Source: Paenibacillus kyungheensis (lineage in GTDB: Bacteria > Bacillota > Bacilli > Paenibacillales > Paenibacillaceae). From it: a stretch of DNA of 64,000 nucleotides. The DNA lies in NCBI RefSeq assembly GCF_028606985.1, contig NZ_CP117416.1, positions 1,092,001-1,156,000 of the forward strand. The letters are read 5' to 3'. Each line of letters starts with the position of its first letter. Positions within the stretch are counted from its first letter, which is position 1. Both the position numbers and the translations under genes were made by a program. Below the pieces are notes generated by a model, which did no database searches, had not been told where the DNA came from, and saw nothing but the letters and a program-made list of their open reading frames with translations. Positions 36,100 through 45,204 of the stretch are shown here, one piece after another.

Positions 36100-36795
36100 T
36101 TGAATAAATGGTTAAATACGATTTTGTTATTGATCGCCTCAGCGGTATTGACACGATTGATCCCTTTTTCATCGTTATTTCGTAATTTGAACACGATGAT
36201 TCATGAATTTGGACATGCTATGATTACGTTAATTACATCCGGTCAGGTCAGTAGTATAGAGCTGAATGCAGACCATAGTGGAGTGACATATACGACGATA
36301 AGTTCTATGTGGAGCGGACTTCCGATCGGATTAGCAGGATATATGGGTTCTTCGATATTTGTGATTGTTTTATTTTATCTGTATCACAAACGCAAGCAAA
36401 AAGAAGGCATTGTGTTAACAGGCATTATTGCGCTGATTATGTTGATATTATATGTGCATCATGGATTCGGTCTGTACTGGTTAATCGGATTTGTGATTGT
36501 TAGTGGTGTCATGGTGATTGCGCCCGAATGGTTACGTAATGGTTATTATTTGTTGATTCTGTTTTTGACACTAGAAGAATCGGTACTATCCTCGATTACG
36601 ATTCTGTGGCTTAGTATTACTAGCCCTGCTGGAGCTGGAGATGCCGCTGGACTAGCGCAACAATTCGGGATTCCTGCTGTATTATGGGGTGTGCTTTTTG
36701 CAGGCTTTTCATTGTGGTGTGCACACCGTTCTCTTCAATTATTTTGGCGTAAACGAAAACCACCGGTATACCGAGCAGGAGGAGCGCGCAGATGA
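36100..36795 (+). CDS. M50B-like membrane protein (site-2 protease-like)
   Basis: 231 residues, TTG start with AAGGGTG upstream. There are about six membrane segments. The zinc motif HEFGH (in TMIHEFGHAMITL) is at about residue 36, as in the PF13398 peptidase_M50B group; the second metal motif is not evident, so protease activity is uncertain. Its stop overlaps the start of the next gene (ATGA), so translation is coupled. Confidence 0.8.
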   Translation: MNKWLNTILLLIASAVLTRLIPFSSLFRNLNTMIHEFGHAMITLITSGQVSSIELNADHSGVTYTTISSMWSGLPIGLAGYMGSSIFVIVLFYLYHKRKQKEGIVLTGIIALIMLILYVHHGFGLYWLIGFVIVSGVMVIAPEWLRNGYYLLILFLTLEESVLSSITILWLSITSPAGAGDAAGLAQQFGIPAVLWGVLFAGFSLWCAHRSLQLFWRKRKPPVYRAGGARR

Positions 36796-38156
36796 GTACA
36801 CCGCTACAGCGTAATCGTCCGTGGGCGATGCATGGCGCAAGTATACAGATCGATCCGTTATTTCCGTATTATGCTAATCGATCCCCGCAAAGTATCGCTG
36901 ACGAATTAGCGCTTGCTGGATACCGAACAGTTCATTATTTTGTTGTGAATGAGCAACAGGTCGATATCGCACTGGTAGAAGCATTGCAACAGCGAGAAAT
37001 AGCAGTATGGGCGCTTGTACTAGGAAATGGCACATTCAGTGTAGAACTTGCGCCTAAAGAATGGTCGTCCTGGCGGATGGAATTGCTCAAGCCGATCAAT
37101 GATGGATTTGAGCGCTTTTCTCACTTTTCAACCGAATATATTCAATGGAAAAAAGAAGTGATCGCTTATCTGGTAGCAAATGTTCCTTTCGATGGAATTG
37201 AGATTGCAGAACCTTATTTTCCAGAATGGAACGGAATCGAACGCGGAGTATATGGAGATATTGGACCGCTTGCACAGCAAGCTTTTCTCGACAAATACGG
37301 AATGGATATGCCCAACTTTACCCGTTCTTCCGCGGCTAATTATTATACAAAAATTCCTTATATTTATGAGCGCTGGGTTGATATGCGTGTAGAAGCAGTC
37401 AATGGATTAATTCATGAAATTATTAATGGCGAGCATGGAGCGAGAGATGTGCGCCCGGATATTAAAGTAGCTACATGGTCATTAGCTGTACGCGATCCTG
37501 AAGCCACTCAAAAGCTACGTGAATGGCAAGGGCTGGATGCGCTGGCGATGATCGATCTGGTCAAGCCTGATATGCATATTTTGCAGACGCATTGGCCGGA
37601 TTGGATGAAGCGTGGTCTACCCTCTAACTATATTCGAGATTATGAAAGTATAGCTGCACCGATCCGAGCATTACATCCCAAATTACCTCTTGGTATTCAA
37701 GCAGATATCGGCTCCAAATCCAGTATGATCAAAGGAAGACGTTGGATAGATGAACTGGAACATCATGCCTATGCGCTTGGATATCAGAGCTGGACCGCTT
37801 ATGAATACCATATTGGTGGGTATATGTATGCAGAGCCTCCTTTACCTTCATCGGGTCTTCGTATAGCACCTGATGAAGTGATGATTATTTATAATAAGCG
37901 GATTGATCCACAATCTATTGGTACGGTTACGTTATATCCAGCGATCGGATTGGGTAAATCATATGAGTTGAAAGTCAGTCAATCGGCTGTAGATGGCAAT
38001 CGGTTATTTTTGCGATTCACGAGGTCGTTACCGAATACCTCTTTTCAATTAGAGATCAAAGATGTGAGTGATACCCCTGATCTATGGTTACTGAAAGGCA
38101 AAAAGGCGAATCGTACACCGCGCAAAACAAAAGTATTCATCGTACAGGAAGAGTAA
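36792..38156 (+). CDS. Cytoplasmic TIM-barrel glycosidase-like protein, family unknown
   Basis: 454 residues with no signal peptide. The N-terminal ~360 residues look like a (beta/alpha)8 barrel: GYRTVHYFVV, IAVWALVL, FDGIEIAEPYFPEW (a strand-4 Glu), IKVATWSLAV, DMHILQTHW, LPLGIQADIG and YQSWTAYEYHIGGY. The C-terminal ~95 residues look like an all-beta domain. The layout resembles GH-like proteins of the putative glycosyl hydrolase or DUF families, but I cannot name one. It is the middle gene of a three-gene operon with the M50B-like and esterase-like proteins, so the three may act on the same envelope component (inference). Confidence 0.6.
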   Translation: MSTPLQRNRPWAMHGASIQIDPLFPYYANRSPQSIADELALAGYRTVHYFVVNEQQVDIALVEALQQREIAVWALVLGNGTFSVELAPKEWSSWRMELLKPINDGFERFSHFSTEYIQWKKEVIAYLVANVPFDGIEIAEPYFPEWNGIERGVYGDIGPLAQQAFLDKYGMDMPNFTRSSAANYYTKIPYIYERWVDMRVEAVNGLIHEIINGEHGARDVRPDIKVATWSLAVRDPEATQKLREWQGLDALAMIDLVKPDMHILQTHWPDWMKRGLPSNYIRDYESIAAPIRALHPKLPLGIQADIGSKSSMIKGRRWIDELEHHAYALGYQSWTAYEYHIGGYMYAEPPLPSSGLRIAPDEVMIIYNKRIDPQSIGTVTLYPAIGLGKSYELKVSQSAVDGNRLFLRFTRSLPNTSFQLEIKDVSDTPDLWLLKGKKANRTPRKTKVFIVQEE

Positions 38157-38176
38157 GCGGGAAAAGAGGAATCGAA

Positions 38177-39343
38177 ATGGTGTTGACTACCATTGAATGG
38201 TTGATTATTGTAGCGGTTGTTGTCGTTGTTATTCTATTTGTTATTAAGCGTCCTACTCGTGTAGTCAGCTTTGCTGAATCGCCATTGTATAAATGGAATC
38301 GGGTAGATCTAAGCGGTATTGTAGTAGCGGGAGATGGCTCACCTTATTACCTGCTAACCAAGCGTGGCAAAAGTAAAAATGTAGTCGTTTATTTTTCCGG
38401 TGGAGGGATTAGCTGGGATCGCAATACCGCTTCCAAGCCATTCGGATTGCGTACCTTATTGCATAATCGGGAGTTAGGTTATTATTTTGCCAATATTCCT
38501 TTTTACAAAACCGATCTGTTAGGCGGTATGCTGGATAATCATCGTGAAGATAATCCTTTTTACGATTGGACAATTGTCTATATTCCTTATGCGACAGGAG
38601 ACTTCCATATTGGCAACAATAAAGTAAAGTATAAAGGAAAAGGTAAAATTCATTTTACAGCTCATTACAGTGGTAGACCAAATACGCTAAAAGGATTAGA
38701 TTGGTTATTCGATCATATTACTGAACCGGATAAATTATTTATCGCAGGAGCTAGTGCAGGCGGATTTGGATCAGCATTCTGGGCTCCTCATATTGCAGAA
38801 CATTATCCGCATGCCCAAATCTATCATTATGCAGATGGTTCTTATTTATCGTCTCATCAGTGGCATCATATTATTGATGAAGTGTGGCAATCCAAATTTG
38901 AGCAGCATTTCGGCTATCCGATCGAAGAAGATATTATTGCAGCGGCATTTCGTTACAATGCACAGAAGCTTCCAGCGAATACGATCTTGCTACAATCCAA
39001 TACGTTATATGATAAAGTCTTACCTTCCTATGAAGCTGTACTGAATCAGCAGACAATCGGATTAGTGAGTGGAGACGATGTTATGACGCAGAGCTGGTCT
39101 CAAGGTATGCTTGATTCTGCCGGACAACTGGATCAAGAGTTAGACAATTATTATTACTTTGTGACCGATTATGGGGTGGGTACGAAGAAACGAAGTACAC
39201 CGCATACTCTATCACCATCACGCGTTTTTTACACTGCTGAAGAAAGTGGTGTGAAATTAAGCCGTTGGTTGGGAGACATTATTAACAAAGATAAACTGTA
39301 TTCTGTAGGAAAAGAATTTGTAGAATCTCCTATGGGCAAATAA
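38177..39343 (+). CDS. Pectinacetylesterase/NOTUM-like hydrolase, membrane anchored
   Basis: 388 residues from ATG 38177, with AGAGGAA 8 bases upstream; longer in-frame starts lie inside the previous gene. One N-terminal membrane segment (about residues 4-22) is followed by an extracytoplasmic alpha/beta hydrolase domain. It contains VVVYFSGGGISWD (oxyanion region), YATGDFHIG and the nucleophile motif FIAGASAGGFGS, all typical of the PF03283 pectinacetylesterase family, with a late His in STPHTL as the likely catalytic base. It may remove acyl groups from a polysaccharide or wall polymer. It is the third gene of the operon and has its own terminator. Confidence 0.8.
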   Translation: MVLTTIEWLIIVAVVVVVILFVIKRPTRVVSFAESPLYKWNRVDLSGIVVAGDGSPYYLLTKRGKSKNVVVYFSGGGISWDRNTASKPFGLRTLLHNRELGYYFANIPFYKTDLLGGMLDNHREDNPFYDWTIVYIPYATGDFHIGNNKVKYKGKGKIHFTAHYSGRPNTLKGLDWLFDHITEPDKLFIAGASAGGFGSAFWAPHIAEHYPHAQIYHYADGSYLSSHQWHHIIDEVWQSKFEQHFGYPIEEDIIAAAFRYNAQKLPANTILLQSNTLYDKVLPSYEAVLNQQTIGLVSGDDVMTQSWSQGMLDSAGQLDQELDNYYYFVTDYGVGTKKRSTPHTLSPSRVFYTAEESGVKLSRWLGDIINKDKLYSVGKEFVESPMGK

Positions 39344-39347
39344 ACTC

Positions 39348-39382
39348 AAAAGCGCTGAACATCAGGTTCAACGCTTTTTTTA
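39348..39382 (+). terminator. Terminator of the M50B/TIM/esterase operon
   Basis: AAAAGCG and TGAAC pair with GTTCA and CGCTTTT around ATCAG (one bulge), followed by a T-run. Confidence 0.85.
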
Positions 39383-39453
39383 TTATCAATCCACATCAAA
39401 ACGGGTAAACTAACAATAACCCTATACTCTGGAGAAAATAAGGATGTGACCGT

Positions 39454-41523
39454 ATGCTACATTCATTAACTGCTATAGACAATTATCGTAATCTTGGTTA
39501 TTTATCTACCGATAATCCATATCTCTGGCTACATTATTTGGTATCCGCTGAAGAACGGATTGTGAATCTAGAACGTGTAACGACTTTGCAAGAATTAAGC
39601 AATGCCAATCCTGTACTGGATTATGTAGAACGTACATTACGCATTCTGGATCAATTGCGAGTATCGTACTGGCAAAAAGAGCTGATCGAAGAAGTGCTGA
39701 TATGGTCTGAAACAGCCAAAGGCGGAACGATGCGTGAACGGATACGCTGGCAAGAACAAGGCATTAATTTATTTGTACATAATGAAGGCTCGGCAGAATT
39801 GTATATGCATGCTTCTGCTGATCCACAGCAAGAACGTACTCAATTAGTGACTACGTTGATTCGGACACATGGACTAATCGGTCAATGTCTGCGTGGAGAA
39901 GTACCTTTTGCAGAAAATGTCCCGTTAACTGATCAAGTCAGTCATGGCGTTTTATCACCAGAAGAAATGAAAACGACTTTACTGATACTGAACCGTTGTA
40001 TTATAGAAGCCGTTTCGTCAGAATTATGGCAACAAGTACAAGATGATGTGCTTGCATTGATCCAACCGATTGTCTATCAAGAGCAACCTTTAGATTGGAC
40101 AACCGAAGATCGGATACTGCGCTTACGGGCTGCCAGTATTCATAAAGGAGAAAATACAGTTGAAAGTCTACACCAACTGAATGCACAGATTAATCTAGAG
40201 CAATCTTTTGCATTGCTTGACCATCAGACGTTCTGGTATGTAGAAGCCGCATTACAAGATTTCTCTTTTGAAGAGTTTGCCAAAATATTCACATTGATCA
40301 GTCATATCGTTCCTAAAGATGTACGCCATATCAGTTTTGAACGATTAATGAATACGATGTATTACGATTATAAAGGCATCAAAAAAGTAAATGTCTACAA
40401 AAAAAGAATGATTGAGAAAGTGTTGGCAGAGTGCTCTTGGGATCAATTATCTACAGGCACATGGGGACAAGATAGTCCGCATTTGAGTTATGAATGTGTG
40501 CAAGAGCCTCATATTGCGGATACAGTCTTTTTTAACTTTGTTTTTTCACCAGCGGCAGAGAAATTAATTGAATTCTGTATCGAAGCAGAAAAGTCACCGC
40601 TATACGAGAAAGCTGTCTTGTTATTATTTGATCTATTTGGATTACGGCGTGATGCTTATGATCGTTTTCATAATGAAGAAAGTTATCTTGAAATGATGAA
40701 TCAGACGGTCGATTATAAGCGTATATTGCTCCGTTATATAGTCGGCGAGACGATTATAGATATCGGACCAGGTGGCGGTGTGATGCTAGACTTGATCGAA
40801 GAAGAATGGTCGGATAAACGTGCGATCGGTATCGATATTTCGGAAAATGTGATCGAAGCTTTACAACGTAAAAAGCAATTAGAAGGTCGCTCGTGGGAAG
40901 TAATGAAAGGCGATGCGCTAGCATTACGAGAAATTGTTGAACCTGGCAGTGTGGATAGTGTGTTATTTTCGTCGATTTTACATGAGTTATATTCATACGT
41001 TCCATTTAACGGGCATAAGTTCAATCTGGAAACGGTCGCTGCGGCTTTATCCAGTGCGTATGATGTTCTTTCTACAGGTGGACGCATTATTATTCGGGAT
41101 GGCATTATGACCGAACCGACAGGGCAGAAGCGCCGCATTCAGTTTTTGCAAGATGATGGTCTGTCCGCATTAGAACGATATGCTCAAGATTTTGTCGGTC
41201 GTTCGATTGAGTATGAAGTGACAGGAGAGCAAGAAGTGATGATGCTTGTAAATGATGCGATGGAATTTCTATATACGTACACATGGGGAGAAGAAGCTTA
41301 TGTGCATGAAGTACAGGAGCAGTTCGGGTATATGACACCTTCTCAATATCGTACTTTTATCGAGCAGACTTTAGGAGCACAAGCACATATTGTTCATTTA
41401 GAATCTTTTTTACAAGCCGGTTATACCGAAGCATTACAACCAAAAGTAAACATAACAGATGAGTGGGGCGAATCTGTTCCTTTGCCAGATAGTACCTGTA
41501 TTATCGTGATTGAAAAAACCTAA
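39454..41523 (+). CDS. Class I SAM-dependent methyltransferase with long N-terminal extension
   Basis: 689 residues. The methyltransferase domain lies at about 425-590: motif I TIIDIGPGGGVMLDLI, post-I acidic AIGIDISENVIEAL, then MKGDALAL, SVDSVLFSSILHELYSY and GGRIIIRDG. The ~420-residue N-terminal part and ~100-residue C-terminal part match no domain I recognise. The length is well above that of a simple methyltransferase, which suggests the extra parts select a large substrate. It is a single gene between two terminators. The substrate is unknown. Confidence 0.78.
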   Translation: MLHSLTAIDNYRNLGYLSTDNPYLWLHYLVSAEERIVNLERVTTLQELSNANPVLDYVERTLRILDQLRVSYWQKELIEEVLIWSETAKGGTMRERIRWQEQGINLFVHNEGSAELYMHASADPQQERTQLVTTLIRTHGLIGQCLRGEVPFAENVPLTDQVSHGVLSPEEMKTTLLILNRCIIEAVSSELWQQVQDDVLALIQPIVYQEQPLDWTTEDRILRLRAASIHKGENTVESLHQLNAQINLEQSFALLDHQTFWYVEAALQDFSFEEFAKIFTLISHIVPKDVRHISFERLMNTMYYDYKGIKKVNVYKKRMIEKVLAECSWDQLSTGTWGQDSPHLSYECVQEPHIADTVFFNFVFSPAAEKLIEFCIEAEKSPLYEKAVLLLFDLFGLRRDAYDRFHNEESYLEMMNQTVDYKRILLRYIVGETIIDIGPGGGVMLDLIEEEWSDKRAIGIDISENVIEALQRKKQLEGRSWEVMKGDALALREIVEPGSVDSVLFSSILHELYSYVPFNGHKFNLETVAAALSSAYDVLSTGGRIIIRDGIMTEPTGQKRRIQFLQDDGLSALERYAQDFVGRSIEYEVTGEQEVMMLVNDAMEFLYTYTWGEEAYVHEVQEQFGYMTPSQYRTFIEQTLGAQAHIVHLESFLQAGYTEALQPKVNITDEWGESVPLPDSTCIIVIEKT

Positions 41524-41532
41524 TATACAATC

Positions 41533-41576
41533 AAAAAGAACCTTTCCTGTAATCAATAAGGAAAAGGTTCTTTTTG
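41533..41576. terminator. Bidirectional terminator
   Basis: AAAAAGAACCTTTCC pairs with GGAAAAGGTTCTTTTT (small bulge) between convergent genes, with A- and T-rich flanks. Confidence 0.88.
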
Positions 41577-41587
41577 GTGTATAGACT

Positions 41588-41797
41588 CTATTCTATTTCA
41601 GGTTTATCTTTGTCTTCTTCATGACGTGGTAATTCATTATCATGCGGAAGCTCGTTATCGATCACTCTTTTTTGAATTTCATCCGGTGCTGAATCGGGAA
41701 AAGAATCTTCTTTGAACAATCCAAATTCATCATCATTATCGCGTTCAGTCACCAGGTTTTTCTTTTCTTTATCCTGATCTTTATCATGAGTACTCAT
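41588..41797 (-). CDS. Small acidic hydrophilic protein, unknown
   Basis: 69 residues, ATG behind AAGGAGGAATCTACG. Extremely charged (Asp, Glu and Lys rich), with no hydrophobic core and therefore likely disordered. There are two NELP(R/H) repeats (DNELPHDNELPRHEE). It lies 24 bases downstream of a second acidic protein gene on the same strand. No family is recognised. A stress or spore-associated role is possible but not shown. Confidence 0.6.
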   Translation of the reverse strand: MSTHDKDQDKEKKNLVTERDNDDEFGLFKEDSFPDSAPDEIQKRVIDNELPHDNELPRHEEDKDKPEIE

Positions 41798-41821
41798 CGT
41801 AGATTCCTCCTTGTTACTATC

Positions 41822-42313
41822 TTAACGTCCGTAACGGTCTGGTTCGTCTTCGCCTGTTGATCCGTTTAAGATATCCGTTCCATGTGCATCTTGATCTTCT
41901 AAAGGGACAGCCGCCGGATCGACAGGAGTCTCTCCATCTAACAGATCAGCATCTGGAATGTCTGGGAACTCATCATCCATCGTAACATCTTCCAAATCTG
42001 TAAGTGGATCGCTATTCAAGTCGTTTCCTGTATCAATCGGCGTCTCAGCTACATCTAGATCAATACTGTATGGAGACACGTCATGCTCATCTTCAAGTTC
42101 TGCATTAGCTTCACGTACAGCCACATCTTCACTTGTAATTGGTTGAATACCTTCTTCATCACGCATCGTAGGATTAATAATATCTAGATCGTTTTCAGGA
42201 ATCGTACGCAATTCATCTTCTACATCCGAAGTGACAGGTTCAGTCGTCCGGTATCTATTGTATTCCTGCGCCGCAGCATCTCTATTATCATCAAATGGTT
42301 TGTTCATTATCAT
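41822..42313 (-). CDS. Acidic low-complexity protein, unknown
   Basis: 163 residues; ATG 42313 or ATG 42307, both just after AAGGGAG. It is strongly acidic (Asp, Glu and Pro rich), soluble and predicted disordered, with repeated D-(L/I)-(D/E) patches and no Cys or Trp. It is probably cotranscribed with the 69-residue acidic protein. It shares style but no clear alignment with the 85-residue acidic protein at 44608. Confidence 0.6.
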   Translation of the reverse strand: MIMNKPFDDNRDAAAQEYNRYRTTEPVTSDVEDELRTIPENDLDIINPTMRDEEGIQPITSEDVAVREANAELEDEHDVSPYSIDLDVAETPIDTGNDLNSDPLTDLEDVTMDDEFPDIPDADLLDGETPVDPAAVPLEDQDAHGTDILNGSTGEDEPDRYGR

Positions 42314-42523
42314 TCATCTCCCTTAACGTTATAAATATATCTATTTTGAATTCACGTATTGATTTGGCTTACATGTACTTTACCCGAATTTATAATATTG
42401 CAATCGCTCTCTTATAAATTGTTATTCATTCCTTATAAAAGATAATGAATTTGGAGAATAGGTTAAACAAGAGTAGAATGTAAGATATTTAAGCGGTGTG
42501 ATGGAAAGGACGTGCAGGCATAA

Positions 42524-43762
42524 GTGGTAGCTATCGAGAACTTTTCATGGAAACGGAATTTAGTTGTACTGTGGTTAGGAGTCTTTTTTTGTAGTACAGC
42601 GTACTCTATCTCTATCCCATTTCTACCTATTTTTCTAAAAGCCGATCTGGGCGTAACAAGCAATTTAGAGATATGGTCAGGGATTGCGTTTGGGATTACT
42701 TTTTTGGCGAGTGCGTTAATTTCACCATTCTGGGGATCATTATCGGATAAATACGGACGGAAACCGATGCTGATTCGTTCAGGTTTTAGTCTAGCGGCTC
42801 TATACTTGATTAATTATTTTGTAACAGACCCTTATTTATTTTTGGTGGTGCGTATTTTTCAAGGATTGCTTGCAGGGTTTGTACCAGCATCGATTGCTCT
42901 TGTCGGCACCAACACACCGGAAAATAAAACCGGTTATGCACTGGGAGTCATGGCAACCTCAGGCGCAACAGGTACGATTATAGGCCCGCTGATTGGCGGA
43001 GTTGTGAGTTATTATTTTGGTAATCGCAATACATTTTTATTTTCAGCAGCAATTGTATTGATCGCAGCTCTTATCGCTACCTTTTGGGCAAAAGAACATA
43101 ATTTTAATCGTTCAGCTAAGCGTTCTCATGTTCGTGATGATCTCAAGCAAGCCGCAGGGAATCCTATATTTGTAGCGCTATTGATATTGGCGGGCATCAG
43201 CACCTTTTCAATTATGATTTTGGAACCGCTGATTACGATCTATGTACAAAGTTTGGGAGTATCGAACAATAATGCTTCATTAAGTTCAGGAATTGTGTTC
43301 TCCGCTGTCGGTGTAGCTACATTAATTATGGCTCCACGCTGGGGTAAAGTAGGTGGTAAAATAGGATACGGTAAAATCTTATTTATCGGCTTATTAGGAA
43401 GCGGTATCGGAAATCTGTTACAATTTTTCTTTACGAGTATCTGGGGATTTGGTATATTGCGATTTGCGTATGGATTATTTTATGCGGCAGTATTACCATC
43501 GATCAATGCTTTAATTGTCAAAGTCACACCGTCTGATTTTCGCGGTAGAGCTTTTGGATTGAATCAATCTGCTTCCCAGATCGCTACGATGGCAGGGCCG
43601 ATTATCGGTGGTCTGCTCGGACACTGGATTGATATTCGCTGGGTGTTTGTGATCAATGGGGTTATGTTATTGATCTGCGCGCTTTTTGTGAAGCGACGTA
43701 GTTGGGAAATTCCTGTACTGGAGAATTCCTCTGAATCAATTGGTAAAGTACCTCATTCATAA
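42524..43762 (+). CDS. MFS transporter, multidrug-efflux type
   Basis: 412 residues, GTG start with AAAGGAC some distance upstream, so the exact start is uncertain. Twelve membrane segments are visible. The loop 2-3 motif is GSLSDKYGRKPML (motif A) and the motif C antiporter signature is GATGTIIGPLIGG. The pattern resembles the MdtG/YfmO-like drug-proton antiporters. The substrate cannot be predicted. Confidence 0.88.
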   Translation: MVAIENFSWKRNLVVLWLGVFFCSTAYSISIPFLPIFLKADLGVTSNLEIWSGIAFGITFLASALISPFWGSLSDKYGRKPMLIRSGFSLAALYLINYFVTDPYLFLVVRIFQGLLAGFVPASIALVGTNTPENKTGYALGVMATSGATGTIIGPLIGGVVSYYFGNRNTFLFSAAIVLIAALIATFWAKEHNFNRSAKRSHVRDDLKQAAGNPIFVALLILAGISTFSIMILEPLITIYVQSLGVSNNNASLSSGIVFSAVGVATLIMAPRWGKVGGKIGYGKILFIGLLGSGIGNLLQFFFTSIWGFGILRFAYGLFYAAVLPSINALIVKVTPSDFRGRAFGLNQSASQIATMAGPIIGGLLGHWIDIRWVFVINGVMLLICALFVKRRSWEIPVLENSSESIGKVPHS

Positions 43763-43842
43763 ATACAATTAAGTTCACACAGAGGAACAGAATACTACAA
43801 TCTAAATCAATAGTAATGATGGAATACAATATGGAGGTCTGT

Positions 43843-44511
43843 ATGGCAAAGTCAAAATATTATGTAGTATGGGAAGGGCATCGTCCAGGAATCTATACCT
43901 CTTGGGCAGATTGTCAGCAACATACTAATGGATACAAAGATGCTAAATATAAATCATATGAAACGCTTGCTGAAGCTGAAAAAGTATATGCAGAAGGCTG
44001 GAAAAAGCACTGGGGACAGGGCAAAAGTATTTCTTCTAGCAGCTCAACTAGCGGTAATAGTTATAATAAGCGTACTTCGTCTTCAGCCACCATTTCTAAA
44101 GATCTAATAGACTACGATAGTATATCAGTAGATGTAGGCACACGTGGTAATCCGGGGCCTGTAGAATATCAGGGAGTGGATACACAGACAGGTAAAGTCA
44201 TCTTCACTTGTGGCCCGATTGCCAAAGGAACAAATAATCTAGGGGAATTTCTAGCGATTGTTCACGCGCTTGCTTATCTGCATCGTCAAGGTAGTAGCAA
44301 AACAATCTATAGTGATTCTGCTAATGCGCTGAAATGGGTAAAGCAAAAAAAGGCAGTCTCTACACTGATTCGTGATGAATCTACCGCTGAGATTTGGAAT
44401 TTGGTGGATCGTGCAGAACAATGGCTACGTACACATAAGTATGATAATAAGATTTTGAAATGGGAAACAAAAAGCTGGGGCGAGATCAAAGCCGATTATG
44501 GACGCAAATAG
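43843..44511 (+). CDS. Ribonuclease H with N-terminal viroplasmin domain
   Basis: 222 residues from ATG 43843, with GGAGG 5 bases upstream; upstream in-frame ATG codons lack a site. The N-terminal viroplasmin/RNase H1 N-domain (about 1-50: KYYVVWEGHRPGIYTSWADC) binds RNA-DNA hybrid. After a Ser-rich linker, the RNase H domain (about 87-222) has SVDVGTRGNPGP (Asp), NNLGEFLAIVHAL (Glu), IYSDSANALKW (Asp) and EIKADYGRK (Asp), the four carboxylates of the active site. It cleaves RNA in RNA-DNA hybrids. Confidence 0.93.
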   Translation: MAKSKYYVVWEGHRPGIYTSWADCQQHTNGYKDAKYKSYETLAEAEKVYAEGWKKHWGQGKSISSSSSTSGNSYNKRTSSSATISKDLIDYDSISVDVGTRGNPGPVEYQGVDTQTGKVIFTCGPIAKGTNNLGEFLAIVHALAYLHRQGSSKTIYSDSANALKWVKQKKAVSTLIRDESTAEIWNLVDRAEQWLRTHKYDNKILKWETKSWGEIKADYGRK

Positions 44512-44534
44512 GATCAGAATAATAAAAAAACATC

Positions 44535-44581
44535 AAAAAGATACCTGTTTTCACAATATGTGCGAAAACAGGTATCTTTTT
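44535..44581. terminator. Bidirectional terminator
   Basis: AAAAAGATACCTGTTTTC pairs perfectly with GAAAACAGGTATCTTTTT. Confidence 0.9.
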
Positions 44582-44607
44582 GTATGAATGATAGGGGTTA
44601 ACCTATA

Positions 44608-44865
44608 TTATTCTTCTTGCTTATCATTGCTGATATGAGCTGCATCTGATTCAGGATCTTCTGGATCAGCACTTGGATGCGGACCTGCATCTTCTTCATC
44701 AGCAAGCTGTCCAAACAAAGGATTATCCATCTTTTCCGGTAAAATCACAGCCTTTTTAGCATCTTCAGGCAGTTCTTCTTCGGTATTTGTTTGGGAATCT
44801 TCATCATTTAAAATCGTGTTGCGTGTCTTCCAAAATACGTCATCGTAATGTTTGTCGTCTGTCAT
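44608..44865 (-). CDS. Small acidic protein, unknown
   Basis: 85 residues, ATG behind GGAGGGATTTACTA. Acidic and probably disordered in the C-terminal half (Asp, Glu, Pro), with a more ordered N-terminus (HYDDVFWKTRNTI). It is convergent with the RNase H gene. No family is recognised. Confidence 0.6.
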   Translation of the reverse strand: MTDDKHYDDVFWKTRNTILNDEDSQTNTEEELPEDAKKAVILPEKMDNPLFGQLADEEDAGPHPSADPEDPESDAAHISNDKQEE

Positions 44866-45204
44866 TAGTAAATCCCTCCAATACGTCCGTATATCAATAG
44901 TGCTTACCCTAGTCTGTCGCTGACCAAACGGTATCGGTATTATTTTATAAATAAAAGTTCATTATTTATTAGTCATTTGTATCCTATATCAACAACTGAA
45001 GCATAATGTAAATATACGTGAAGTAATATAGAATAATATGCAAAATCAGTCGATAGAGCAAGCATTTTGAAATGTTTTGTAGATGGTGTATCATTGTAAA
45101 ATTAATAGTATCTCTGAAGTAAGAGAGCAAGTATAATAGATAAAGGTGGGTATATTTTCCAAACGAATATGTATTACATAGTTTATTTATAATGAGGTGC
45201 TGAA
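44866..45204. other. AT-rich divergent intergenic region
   Basis: About 340 bases between two divergent genes, which should hold their promoters. I see no convincing paired -35/-10 boxes, repeats or structured RNA. Confidence 0.4.
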
